DNA from: an uncultured Dorea sp.
GTDB taxonomy: Bacteria; Bacillota; Clostridia; Lachnospirales; Lachnospiraceae
Length of the DNA: 53,631 bases
Reading direction: 5' to 3'
NCBI GenBank assembly: GCA_910587575.1
Contig: CAJULU010000005.1
Coordinates: 22,782-76,412 of the forward strand
Shown here: positions 42,494 to 50,696 of the stretch, piece by piece
Numbering within the stretch: position 1 is the first letter of the stretch
How the letters are laid out: every line of letters begins with the position of its first letter
The notes under the pieces: generated by a model
The model's input: the letters and a program-made list of their open reading frames with translations, nothing else
Databases searched by the model: none
What the model was told of the DNA's origin: nothing
Program-made: the position numbers and the translations under genes

Positions 42494-45400
42494 TTAAAGC
42501 TTATCTGACTTCTTGCTGACATAATTCAGGATTCTCATCAAATCAGCTAATTTAACTCCGTCTTTTCCGTCAATATCAGCCGCCCACAACGCATCCCCTG
42601 TTAGTTCCTTTTTCTTAGCCACATGGTTCAGACATGCCATCAAATCCAACAGAGTTACCTCCCCGTCTCCATCAATATCGCCGGAACCAGGAATCAGCTC
42701 TGCGACCTGGGAAGATACGATAAATCTGGTCTGGGTATTTCCAGTATCTTCTGCACCTTCTTTGGCCAACTTACTCTGACTGCTGTCAGGCGTACCGATT
42801 CCATCTTTGAAATCAATCCTCAAATATCCGTCTTCGTCTGCTTTCAAATGATCCTTAATTATAGTGATTGTTCCGTCTGCCCCAACCTGTGAGAAACGGA
42901 CAGGGCGTTTGCCATGCAGTTCCTGGAATTCATCATCTAATTTGACGCGGAGAGTGAATGGAATCTTCGTATCAGATACAACCACATCAACCGGATAATA
43001 GAGATTATCTTTGAAATCTCCCACTGTAATCTCTTCCTTTACCATGCTGTCTCTCTGCACCTGAAGTTTCACATCCTTATCCGGGACCGCGTCAATCTTA
43101 TCTCCTTCAATCATGAGTTCCGCTGTATACGATTCATCCAACACAACAATCGTTAATTCTTTCTCTTTGGCTTTTTCAAAAACTTCCTTTGGCAGATTCC
43201 GGCTTTCGTCACTGCCAAGATAGGAGTCTTTTATGGCGATAGTCCCTCCCTTTTGGATGGAATCAACTGCTTTTTTCACATCATCTTTGCCAATGTCCAC
43301 CACCACAAGATCTTCGGACTGTGTAACCTTGAGACCTACATCCTTTTTGAGTACCACGTCGTCTGCCTCTTCCATGCCCGCATCGTATGAATGCAGGGTC
43401 AGCGTATCCGAATCATAAGAATATCCAACGGTATTACCCCGCTCTGAACCGTCAAACAGATAGATTTCACTCAATTCATATTCTCCGCTCTCACAATATT
43501 TGTCTACCGTAAAATTACATAAATATCCATCCGTTTCCTTCTGAAGTCCCTGTAATTGAAGTTCTGTCTTTTCGCCTGTCTCTTTATTTCTGTAAAAAGC
43601 ATTTACAAAGGCCAACTCGGATTCGTCTTCTGCATCAATCTTGAACTGTACCTGTCCTCCATTTTTTACATTTCCGTCTATTAATGTAATATTTTTTAGT
43701 ACCGGCACATCAAAATCATAGTCTTCACATTCCGCGCTGATTACAGTCATTTCACATGGCGTTAAGATATTCTTAGCATTGCCTGCATCAACCAGCTTCC
43801 CGGATTCATCTCTTAAGTAACTTCTAATATTACCTGCTTCATCGCTGATCATGATTTCCGTAAGTTTGTAGGTTCCCTTTGTCGTATATGGTTCTAATTC
43901 GGTTTCAAATACATAGCATTTCTTTTCCTCAGAATAGCTGAAAGTTCCACGGCTAAACGCTGTGTCGAACCAGAGTTTGTTCTTTTCATTTTCCTTTTCC
44001 GTTAATTCAAAATATATTTCCTGCATCTTGGCAAACCCTTCATCCGGTACATGAATATCGAAACTTACCGTTCCCGGTGCTTTGATATCCTTTGTAGTTA
44101 CAGAAATCCCTTCTATATAGGGAGCTTCTTCATCCGGCTTTTCGGATGCCGCGACTGTATAATTAATCTCTGTATCGTAGTCTATAGATTCCACAATGGC
44201 CATACCATCCTCAGCCGGATACAGATATCCTGTTAATTTCCCGTCATTGCTATTGTAATAGCCGATTCCTTCTCCATTTTCCTGGCTGCTTAAGATGACT
44301 TCCTGCAGCTGTCTTTCCCCGGTCTCTGCGTATGGATTTACTGATACTCTAAAGAGGATTTCACTTTCCTTGCCGGGAGCTAATTGGTAGGAATCTCCTT
44401 GTCCAGCTATTTCGTAAAGTGCGCCGCTGTCCTGATTACTCCATGTAATCTTACATGCGGCGGGATTTACAGTCTGCTCCTCTTCGGTGTCATTTGCCAC
44501 GGTAGCGATTACATCGAAGACATCTCCAGCAGACAGTTTGTCTTTTTCGATATCGGCCGCGAACTTGAATCCCTTGAGTCTTATGCCATCGTATGGTGCT
44601 GTCTGTACAACATGGCTGACTTGGTCTTCCAGAAATTGAAGTCGATCTATCTCCTCTCCATTCTGATCTGTCGCAACAAAGTCCCACACCATGCCTTCCT
44701 GTTTATAACTTCTGAAATTACCGCTATTATCTTCTATTAAAATCTCATCCAATCCATAGAAACCAGGAGTCCACTCATGTTCAGAAGAGATTATAATGGT
44801 TCCAGTTCCACTGTCTAGTATCTCACCGGAATATTCAAGCTCTTCTCCTCCAAGTTCTCCCCATCCACCACGTGCAAACACTAATCCAATTCTTTTAATT
44901 CCAGATCCCTCTTCTTCATATCCTACTTTATACTGAATCATCGTGTTGCTGTAGATATCCCCGCTCGTCACACGTTCTACCGACGTTACCCTCGGATAGC
45001 TTGTATCTTCCTTCTCTGACTCTGCCACCGTATAATCGGCCTCTCCTCCATAAGCAAACCCAGGTAACACCTCGCCGTCCTGCCCTGACAGCATAAATTC
45101 CTTCTTTTCTTCATCATAGTAATAGTCCGTACACTTATCTCTTGTATAAACAGAAACACTCTGCAATATGTACTCTCCAGTTCCTGTGTATTCGTTCAAT
45201 TCGACTTCTACTTCACACGCTTCTCCCGCTTCCCCCGGATACCACAACTGATTTTCTTCGTATGTTTTCGTAAATAAAATATTCTTATCCGTCCCTATGC
45301 AGCCATAATATAATTGGACTTCCCTGATACCGGTATCTTCCGGCGCTTTCACCTGTACCTCTACATTGAATTTTGTCGGTGTCTTTAATGCTGTTACATC

Positions 45401-45700
45401 TGTCCCTTTCGCGGCGGATACGCCCGTTACGGCAACTGTCTCCTGTGACTCCCCTGATTCCTCTGCTGCCATCTGCTTCTCCTGCTGCTCGTGGTTTTCC
45501 TTTGATTCAATTTTCTCTGTCCCGACGGCATTCTCACTCTTCTCTGCAGTCTGAAAGGACTCCGTTTCCTGCAAGATCACAGTCTCTTCGCTTTTCATCT
45601 CCTCTGCCTGTACCTCATGCATCGGCTGGCTTACCGTACATGGATTAACCATTAATGCCGCGGCCATTGTTGCCGCCAGATACTTATTACTCTTTCTCAT
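42494..45700 (-). CDS. Secreted dockerin protein with repeated Ig-like sandwiches (paralogue 2)
   Basis: This 1068-residue protein has a signal peptide (to about 34), a Glu-rich linker to about 90, and then the same architecture as its downstream paralogue. Ig-like sandwich units (about 90-780) end in phrases such as YGLDEILIEDNSGNFRSY and YKLTEIMISDEAGNIRSY. A domain with KIPFTLRVKLDDEFQELHGK follows, and the dockerin loops are DIDGDGEVTLLD and DIDGKDGVKLAD. The recurring phrase EEGSGIKRI or EEGSGIKKI occurs in both proteins. The start at 45698-45700 has AAGGAGG eight bases upstream; the longer frame to 45718 would include that ribosome site. It is the first gene behind operator copy 3. Confidence 0.85.
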   Translation of the reverse strand: MRKSNKYLAATMAAALMVNPCTVSQPMHEVQAEEMKSEETVILQETESFQTAEKSENAVGTEKIESKENHEQQEKQMAAEESGESQETVAVTGVSAAKGTDVTALKTPTKFNVEVQVKAPEDTGIREVQLYYGCIGTDKNILFTKTYEENQLWYPGEAGEACEVEVELNEYTGTGEYILQSVSVYTRDKCTDYYYDEEKKEFMLSGQDGEVLPGFAYGGEADYTVAESEKEDTSYPRVTSVERVTSGDIYSNTMIQYKVGYEEEGSGIKRIGLVFARGGWGELGGEELEYSGEILDSGTGTIIISSEHEWTPGFYGLDEILIEDNSGNFRSYKQEGMVWDFVATDQNGEEIDRLQFLEDQVSHVVQTAPYDGIRLKGFKFAADIEKDKLSAGDVFDVIATVANDTEEEQTVNPAACKITWSNQDSGALYEIAGQGDSYQLAPGKESEILFRVSVNPYAETGERQLQEVILSSQENGEGIGYYNSNDGKLTGYLYPAEDGMAIVESIDYDTEINYTVAASEKPDEEAPYIEGISVTTKDIKAPGTVSFDIHVPDEGFAKMQEIYFELTEKENEKNKLWFDTAFSRGTFSYSEEKKCYVFETELEPYTTKGTYKLTEIMISDEAGNIRSYLRDESGKLVDAGNAKNILTPCEMTVISAECEDYDFDVPVLKNITLIDGNVKNGGQVQFKIDAEDESELAFVNAFYRNKETGEKTELQLQGLQKETDGYLCNFTVDKYCESGEYELSEIYLFDGSERGNTVGYSYDSDTLTLHSYDAGMEEADDVVLKKDVGLKVTQSEDLVVVDIGKDDVKKAVDSIQKGGTIAIKDSYLGSDESRNLPKEVFEKAKEKELTIVVLDESYTAELMIEGDKIDAVPDKDVKLQVQRDSMVKEEITVGDFKDNLYYPVDVVVSDTKIPFTLRVKLDDEFQELHGKRPVRFSQVGADGTITIIKDHLKADEDGYLRIDFKDGIGTPDSSQSKLAKEGAEDTGNTQTRFIVSSQVAELIPGSGDIDGDGEVTLLDLMACLNHVAKKKELTGDALWAADIDGKDGVKLADLMRILNYVSKKSDKL

Positions 45701-45732
45701 TCCTATGCCTCCTTGCATGTATTGTTTTTGTA

Positions 45733-45784
45733 ATTATACCTTAGTATGAACTATTTTTCAACTTTTTACCCCTTATTAGTTCAT
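45733..45784 (-). promoter_or_regulatory. Promoter with shared inverted-repeat operator (copy 3)
   Basis: On the minus strand, TTGAAA (45756-45761) and TATAAT (45733-45738) have a 17-base spacer. The half-sites ATGAACTA (45777-45784) and TAGTTCAT (45746-45753) form a perfect 8-base inverted repeat with starts 31 bases apart. AAGGGGTAAAAAGTTG lies between them. This is the best-conserved copy. Confidence 0.87.
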
Positions 45785-45793
45785 GTTTTAAAT

Positions 45794-45828
45794 ATAAAAA
45801 AAGCACCAGCCATTATGAACTGATGCTT
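45794..45828 (-). terminator. Terminator of the sensor kinase gene
   Basis: On the minus strand, AAGCATCAG pairs with CTGGTGCTT (one G-U) and is followed directly by a run of T. It starts 12 bases behind the kinase stop and isolates the kinase from the dockerin promoter. Confidence 0.8.
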
Positions 45829-45839
45829 ACAGATCACTG

Positions 45840-47144
45840 TCATCCTGCCATTTCTATTCTTTCCCGAAGCGGCACAAGCGAAACCATCACTTCCAATACA
45901 AAATTCCCCTCCTCTGTATAACACATCATATCCCCGCCAAGCCTGCCTGCTGCCGCCTGTATGGTGGGAAGCCCGAAACCATGGCCCGGTTCTGCCTTGT
46001 CCGTAGCAGGGATTTTCCCCTTATCCACGTACAGATGCTCCCGGCAGCGGTTCTGAATCCGTATGATGAGATGATTCCTGTGATACTTCATTTCCACAGA
46101 CACCTTACGGCTCTTCCGGTCAAGCTTACGCAGCTCGTCACAGGCATTTTCCAGCCCATTGGAAAGAATCTGACACAAATCCATATAGGGCAGTTCTTCC
46201 TCTCCGGCCTGTATATCCATGGAACATTCTGCCCCCAGTTCTTCCAGCTTCCCGGAATACTGGACAAATACCGCATTAATATAAGGATTGGCGCAGAACG
46301 TCCCCTCAAGAGTATCCATCTCCGTCTCCACACCTTTCAGATATACCACGGCTTCTTTTATCTTCCCTTCCGAAAGCAGTCCCAGAAGTGTTGCGGAATA
46401 TCCCTTCATATCATGCTTCATTCTTCGTATCTGCTGCTGATTCTCAAGCTGTGCTTTCAGCATGTTCTTCTGTTCCTGTAAGATACGTTCGCTCTGCTGT
46501 TTCCGGTAAAGCATAAGCTGCCGGTAAAGGGACGTAAAAATCGTGGCATAATTAAACAACATCAGAGCCAGCATCAGGATACATTGAAATATATTCTCAG
46601 GATTTCCCATAATGCTGGCTGCATTCCGCATGGTTACCGCCAGCAGGATATAATACAGCATGGTCATCCCGGAAAAAATCCCCCACCCCTTTTCCACTAC
46701 ATCCTGCAGTTCCAGATACGGCTTTCTGAAATAGCGCCAGATCAGATACTCCACAAGAGGAAACGCAATCAGCCTGCTGATAAACAGCAGCACATACTGC
46801 CCTCCGCCCAGAAAATAGTCCAGCAGATTTGTAACCACCATCAGCCACAGACAGGATGTATCCGCCAGACAGAAGGAAAAAATAAATTTAAAATTCCTGT
46901 CTACACTCAGAATATAGAAGAAGAGGAAGCTGGGAACGGTACAAGTCAGCACAAAGACCTGCAGCAGAGCTTCAACGCTAAGGACTGCCATCCCCGCTCC
47001 GTTCAGTAATATCAATACTCCCATACAGATTCCGGTTGCCAGTATCGTCTTCTTCCTGGTATAGCGGGGCCGGAATAACAGCATAAATATAAAAAGTATA
47101 TGAAGCATAGACCAATATATAGATAATGTCCGAAGCATTTTCAT
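45840..47144 (-). CDS. AgrC-like membrane sensor histidine kinase (GHKL type)
   Basis: This 434-residue kinase has about six membrane helices in the first 205 residues and no large outside domain. A coiled linker (206-238) precedes the phospho-acceptor box RRMKHDMKGY (His244). The GHKL ATPase domain has the N box NGLENACDEL near 330 and the G box GHGFGL near 398. This is the AgrC/peptide-sensor layout. GAGGAGGAG lies before the ATG. No LytTR or other response regulator gene is adjacent on either side, so the kinase is an orphan in this window. It lies directly upstream of operator copy 3, but its own terminator separates the two units. A role in controlling the dockerin genes is suggested only by position. 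Confidence 0.88.
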   Translation of the reverse strand: MKMLRTLSIYWSMLHILFIFMLLFRPRYTRKKTILATGICMGVLILLNGAGMAVLSVEALLQVFVLTCTVPSFLFFYILSVDRNFKFIFSFCLADTSCLWLMVVTNLLDYFLGGGQYVLLFISRLIAFPLVEYLIWRYFRKPYLELQDVVEKGWGIFSGMTMLYYILLAVTMRNAASIMGNPENIFQCILMLALMLFNYATIFTSLYRQLMLYRKQQSERILQEQKNMLKAQLENQQQIRRMKHDMKGYSATLLGLLSEGKIKEAVVYLKGVETEMDTLEGTFCANPYINAVFVQYSGKLEELGAECSMDIQAGEEELPYMDLCQILSNGLENACDELRKLDRKSRKVSVEMKYHRNHLIIRIQNRCREHLYVDKGKIPATDKAEPGHGFGLPTIQAAAGRLGGDMMCYTEEGNFVLEVMVSLVPLRERIEMAG

Positions 47145-47258
47145 CTCCTCCTCAACGATATTTCTCTTCGTTTTTATTGCCTTAATATTTTACCATAATA
47201 TCTGGCATTATGATATAGGAAATAGCAGGATACCAGGATAAATCCGCCGCATAGAATA

Positions 47259-47287
47259 TTGAAGAATCCCATCTCTTGCAGTATAAT
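47259..47287 (+). promoter_or_regulatory. Promoter of the AAA/DUF4143 ATPase gene
   Basis: TTGAAG (47259-47264) and TATAAT (47282-47287) have a 17-base spacer. The transcription start would lie about 45 bases before the chosen ATG. Confidence 0.65.
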
Positions 47288-47338
47288 ATAAGAAATATTG
47301 GGAAAAATGTACGAAAATATCTTATAGGAGAGATTACT

Positions 47339-48601
47339 ATGGAGATAGAAATTAAAAGGGATTATTATTTGGAACAATTGATAAAGCGTAAGAATAATGA
47401 TTTGATCAAAGTGATTACCGGAATCCGGCGATGCGGAAAATCGTTTTTATTAAGAAGATTATTCAAGAAGCACCTAACAGAGAGCGGCATTGATGAAAGC
47501 CATATTATCGAGATGGCTTTCGACTTATTTGATAACATAGATTACAGAGATCCGAAATTGTTTTACCCATGGGCCAGGGAACAGATAAAAGATGATAAGC
47601 CATACTATTTCCTGTTAGATGAAGTCCAGATGTTAGGAGAATTTGTGAGTGTTCTGAATGGACTGGCCGATCAAAAGAACTGTGATGTGTATGTAACAGG
47701 AAGCAACGCAAAATTTCTGTCAAAAGACATTGCGACAGAATTCGGAGGCAGGGGGGATGAAATCCGTATGTATCCCTTAAGTTTCTCTGAATTTATGTCC
47801 GTCTATGACGGAAACCGATATGACGGATGGAACGAATACGTGAGTTATGGCGGCATCCCGCTTGTAGTTTTGGCAGAAACAGAGGAACAGAAGATGGCGT
47901 TACTGGATAATCTGCTGAAAGAGACTTACATTCGTGACATTGTAAAACGAAACAAGATCAGGAATATTGGTGAGATGGAAGCCCTGCTGGATGTTCTGGC
48001 TTCTGCAATCGGAGCGTTGACAAACCCGAACAAACTGCAGAAAACATTCAGAAGTGTAAGCAAATCTAAAATTACCGCAACGACTATTACAAAGTATATT
48101 GAGTATTTAGAAGATGCATTTATGATTGAAGAAGCGAACCGTTATGACATCAAAGGCAAATCTTATATCGGGACACCGATGAAGTATTATTTTATGGATA
48201 TGGGACTTCGGAATGCCAGAATCAATTACAGGCAGATGGAAGTGACACATTCCATGGAAAATGTAATCTATAATGAGCTGAGAATGAGAGGGTTCCGTGT
48301 CGATGTCGGCAACCTCAATATTGTAGAGCGGGGAAAAGACGGTAAGCCGGTAAAGAAACAGCTGGAGGTTGACTTTATATGCAACAAGGGCTCTAAGAAG
48401 TATTACATCCAGTCTGCATATATGTTAGGAACTGAGGAAAAAGTGGCACAGGAAATCAGGCCATTCTTAAAGATTAATGATTCGTTTAAGAAGATTGTAA
48501 TCACGTCAGATACTCCAAAACCGTTTTATAATGATGATGGAATCATGATGATGAACGTATTTGATTTTTTGCTGAAACCGGACTTAATCAGTCATTTTTA
48601 G
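47339..48601 (+). CDS. AAA_14/DUF4143 ATP-binding protein
   Basis: This 420-residue cytoplasmic protein belongs to a widespread, poorly characterised ATPase family. It has the Walker A GIRRCGKSFLLRRL near residue 27, Walker B YYFLLDEVQML near 87, and sensor-like VYVTGSNAKFLSKDIATEF near 117. The C-terminal DUF4143 part (about 200-400) ends with a restriction-enzyme-like pattern (EVDFICNKGSKKYYIQ). The start at 47339 has AGGAGA before it; the longer frame to 47276 would overlap the promoter. Such genes are often patchily distributed and stand alone, as here. I cannot assign a function. Confidence 0.87.
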   Translation: MEIEIKRDYYLEQLIKRKNNDLIKVITGIRRCGKSFLLRRLFKKHLTESGIDESHIIEMAFDLFDNIDYRDPKLFYPWAREQIKDDKPYYFLLDEVQMLGEFVSVLNGLADQKNCDVYVTGSNAKFLSKDIATEFGGRGDEIRMYPLSFSEFMSVYDGNRYDGWNEYVSYGGIPLVVLAETEEQKMALLDNLLKETYIRDIVKRNKIRNIGEMEALLDVLASAIGALTNPNKLQKTFRSVSKSKITATTITKYIEYLEDAFMIEEANRYDIKGKSYIGTPMKYYFMDMGLRNARINYRQMEVTHSMENVIYNELRMRGFRVDVGNLNIVERGKDGKPVKKQLEVDFICNKGSKKYYIQSAYMLGTEEKVAQEIRPFLKINDSFKKIVITSDTPKPFYNDDGIMMMNVFDFLLKPDLISHF

Positions 48602-48605
48602 TTTG

Positions 48606-48627
48606 GGGCATACATGAAAGTATGCCC
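48606..48627. terminator. Short hairpin between the ATPase gene and prfA
   Basis: A perfect 8-base stem, GGGCATAC / GTATGCCC, has a 6-base loop in the 52-base convergent gap. No T run is present, so it is a weak terminator candidate for both directions. Confidence 0.4.
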
Positions 48628-48653
48628 TCCGGGTACAGATCTCAGACATCTGC

Positions 48654-49724
48654 CTACTCATTCATATTCGCCAGCTTCGCACTCTGGTCCGCCGCAATGC
48701 ACGCATCAATAATCTCCTGGATATCCCCGTTCATAATCTTATCCAGCTTATACAGCGTCAGCCCGATCCTGTGGTCCGTCACCCGTCCCTGGGGGAAGTT
48801 ATAGGTACGGATCTTCTCGGAACGGTCCCCGGTCCCGATCTGGCTCTTCCTCGCCTCCGCCTCGGCGTCATGCTGCTTCTGACACTCCAGATCATAAAGC
48901 TTGGCCCGCAAAAGTGCAAATGCTTTATCCTTGTTCTGAAGCTGGGACTTCTCGGTCTGGCTGTAAATCACAATCCCGGTAGGATAATGGGTCAGGCGGA
49001 CGGCGGAATCCGTGGTATTGACACACTGCCCGCCATTGCCGGAAGCCCTCATGACGTCAATGCGGATATCCTTCTCGTCAATCTGTACATCCACTTCCTC
49101 CGCTTCCGGTATCACGGCCACCGTAATCGTAGACGTATGAATCCGCCCGCCGGACTCCGTCTCAGGCACACGCTGCACACGGTGTACGCCGGACTCATAT
49201 TTCATCACCGAATAAGCTCCGCTTCCGTTAATCATGAAGGTAACGTTCTTCATGCCGCCGATGCCAATCTCCTCGCATTCTACCAATTCTACCTTCCAGC
49301 GTCTGCTTTCTGCATAATGCAGATACATACGGTAAATCTCCGCCGCAAATAAAGCCGCCTCATCTCCGCCCGCACCCGCACGGATCTCTACGATCACATT
49401 CTTATCATCATTGGGATCCTTGGGCAGCAGCAGAATCTTAAGTTCCCTTTCCAGTTCCTCGACTCTCGCCTTAGCCTCATTCAGCTCCTCCTTGGCAAGT
49501 TCCCGCATTTCCTCGTCCGACTCCTCCTCCAGCATCTGAAGGCTGTCCTCAATCGTCTGCTTACACCCCTTATATTCCTTATATGCCTCCACAATAGGAG
49601 ACAGGTCATTCTGTTCTTTCATCAGTTTCCGGAACCGGTTCTGGTCACTGGCCACATCTGGTTCCTGAAGCTCGCTTAAGATTTCCTCCATACGAATCAG
49701 CAAATCCTCTAATCTGTCAAACAT
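48654..49724 (-). CDS. prfA: Peptide chain release factor 1
   Basis: This 356-residue class I release factor recognises UAA and UAG. The catalytic GGQ loop is in ASGNGGQCVNTTDSAVRLTH near residue 229. The stop-codon recognition motif is P-E-T in RVPETESGGRIHTST, at the place of the P-x-T of RF1. The ATG at 49722-49724 has GGAGG seven bases upstream; the GTG just before it is less likely. It is preceded by prmC, whose product methylates the glutamine of the GGQ motif. Confidence 0.97.
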   Translation of the reverse strand: MFDRLEDLLIRMEEILSELQEPDVASDQNRFRKLMKEQNDLSPIVEAYKEYKGCKQTIEDSLQMLEEESDEEMRELAKEELNEAKARVEELERELKILLLPKDPNDDKNVIVEIRAGAGGDEAALFAAEIYRMYLHYAESRRWKVELVECEEIGIGGMKNVTFMINGSGAYSVMKYESGVHRVQRVPETESGGRIHTSTITVAVIPEAEEVDVQIDEKDIRIDVMRASGNGGQCVNTTDSAVRLTHYPTGIVIYSQTEKSQLQNKDKAFALLRAKLYDLECQKQHDAEAEARKSQIGTGDRSEKIRTYNFPQGRVTDHRIGLTLYKLDKIMNGDIQEIIDACIAADQSAKLANMNE

Positions 49725-49799
49725 CACTCTTCCTCCGACTATTTTTTGTTTCCATTCATTCTCTGTTTACAAATACATTCAAATCCTGGGGCCGTTCCG

Positions 49800-50696
49800 C
49801 TAGAGGAAACCACTCCCACAGACTCTTCCTCTATGATAAATGCCCGACACCACCCGGTCAAGACCCGCCAGATCCTTTCTGACACGGACGTCTTCATACC
49901 CATACTCCTTCATCAGCGCCGCTACATCCTCTCCCTGGTCACAGCCGGTTTCAAACAGCAGAGATCCCTTGTCCCTGATATAGGAAATACTGTCTTTTAC
50001 AATTTTCCGATAAAAATATAGCCCGTCTTCCCCGCCGTCAAGGGCAATCTTCGGATCATGCAGGCGCACTTCCTCCTGAAGCCCTTCTATGTCCGAAGTA
50101 CGGATATAAGGGGGATTGGATACGATCACATCGTATGGTTCCCTGTCCTGCGCAAATTCCGCAAACAGATCCGACCGCACCCACTTTGCTTCCACTTCCA
50201 GCCTCCTGGCATTTTTTTCAGCCACAGTCAGTGCATCCCCGGAAATGTCACATCCCACGCCTTCCGTCCCCGGACACAGCTTGAGAATACTCAGCAGGAT
50301 ACACCCGGAACCCGTACACAAATCCAGTACCCGCAGCCTGCCGTCTCTCCTGCTGCGGATCAGCTTCACCGCCTCTTCTGCCAGCGTCTCCGTATCCTGC
50401 CGCGGAATCAGCACATGCCTGTTCACATAGAAAGGGAATCCCATAAACTCCTGTTCCCCGGTAATGTGCTGCAGCGGAATCCTCTTTTTCCGTCTCTCAA
50501 TACATTCCAGATACCGGAAAGCCTGCGCTTCTTCAAGTTCCCGCTCCGGATCCCCGTAATATGCCGCCCGGCTGATTCCCGTGACAGATTCCATCAGAAG
50601 CCATGCGTCCAGCGCCGCCTCTTCAATCCCGGCCGCCTCTAAGCTCTCCGTCCCTACTTTCATGATCTGCCGCAGTGTGAAAATTCTCTTCCTCAT
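49800..50696 (-). CDS. prmC: Release-factor glutamine N5-methyltransferase
   Basis: This 298-residue SAM-dependent enzyme methylates the GGQ glutamine of release factors. The N-terminal helical domain is followed by VLDLCTGSGCILLSIL (SAM motif I, near residue 113) and the catalytic VSNPPYIR near 182. I chose the ATG at 50694-50696 because TTGGAGAG lies just before it; 48 bases of open frame upstream lie within the end of the yqhQ-like gene. It overlaps that gene by 74 bases and precedes prfA by 75 bases, so the three are surely one unit. Confidence 0.95.
   Translation of the reverse strand: MRKRIFTLRQIMKVGTESLEAAGIEEAALDAWLLMESVTGISRAAYYGDPERELEEAQAFRYLECIERRKKRIPLQHITGEQEFMGFPFYVNRHVLIPRQDTETLAEEAVKLIRSRRDGRLRVLDLCTGSGCILLSILKLCPGTEGVGCDISGDALTVAEKNARRLEVEAKWVRSDLFAEFAQDREPYDVIVSNPPYIRTSDIEGLQEEVRLHDPKIALDGGEDGLYFYRKIVKDSISYIRDKGSLLFETGCDQGEDVAALMKEYGYEDVRVRKDLAGLDRVVSGIYHRGRVCGSGFL

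Noticed and set aside
18874..45700. Reading the dockerin cluster as a cellulosome or amylosome
   Set aside because: None of the eight dockerin proteins shows a glycoside hydrolase, lyase, esterase or carbohydrate-binding motif that I can recognise.
18731..45784. Mobile island with integrase or insertion sequence
   Set aside because: The region differs in composition from its flanks by eye, but I found no integrase, transposase, tRNA or flanking direct repeats.
45733..45784. Classical LytTR (AgrA-type) direct-repeat box
   Set aside because: The half-sites are inverted and 31 bp apart, and the inner one lies inside the promoter spacer, unlike the direct repeats of known LytTR activator sites.
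47174..47377. 67-codon hydrophobic frame on the minus strand upstream of the kinase
   Set aside because: It runs across the promoter and start of the ATPase gene, has no ribosome site, and its hydrophobicity comes from AT-rich intergenic sequence.
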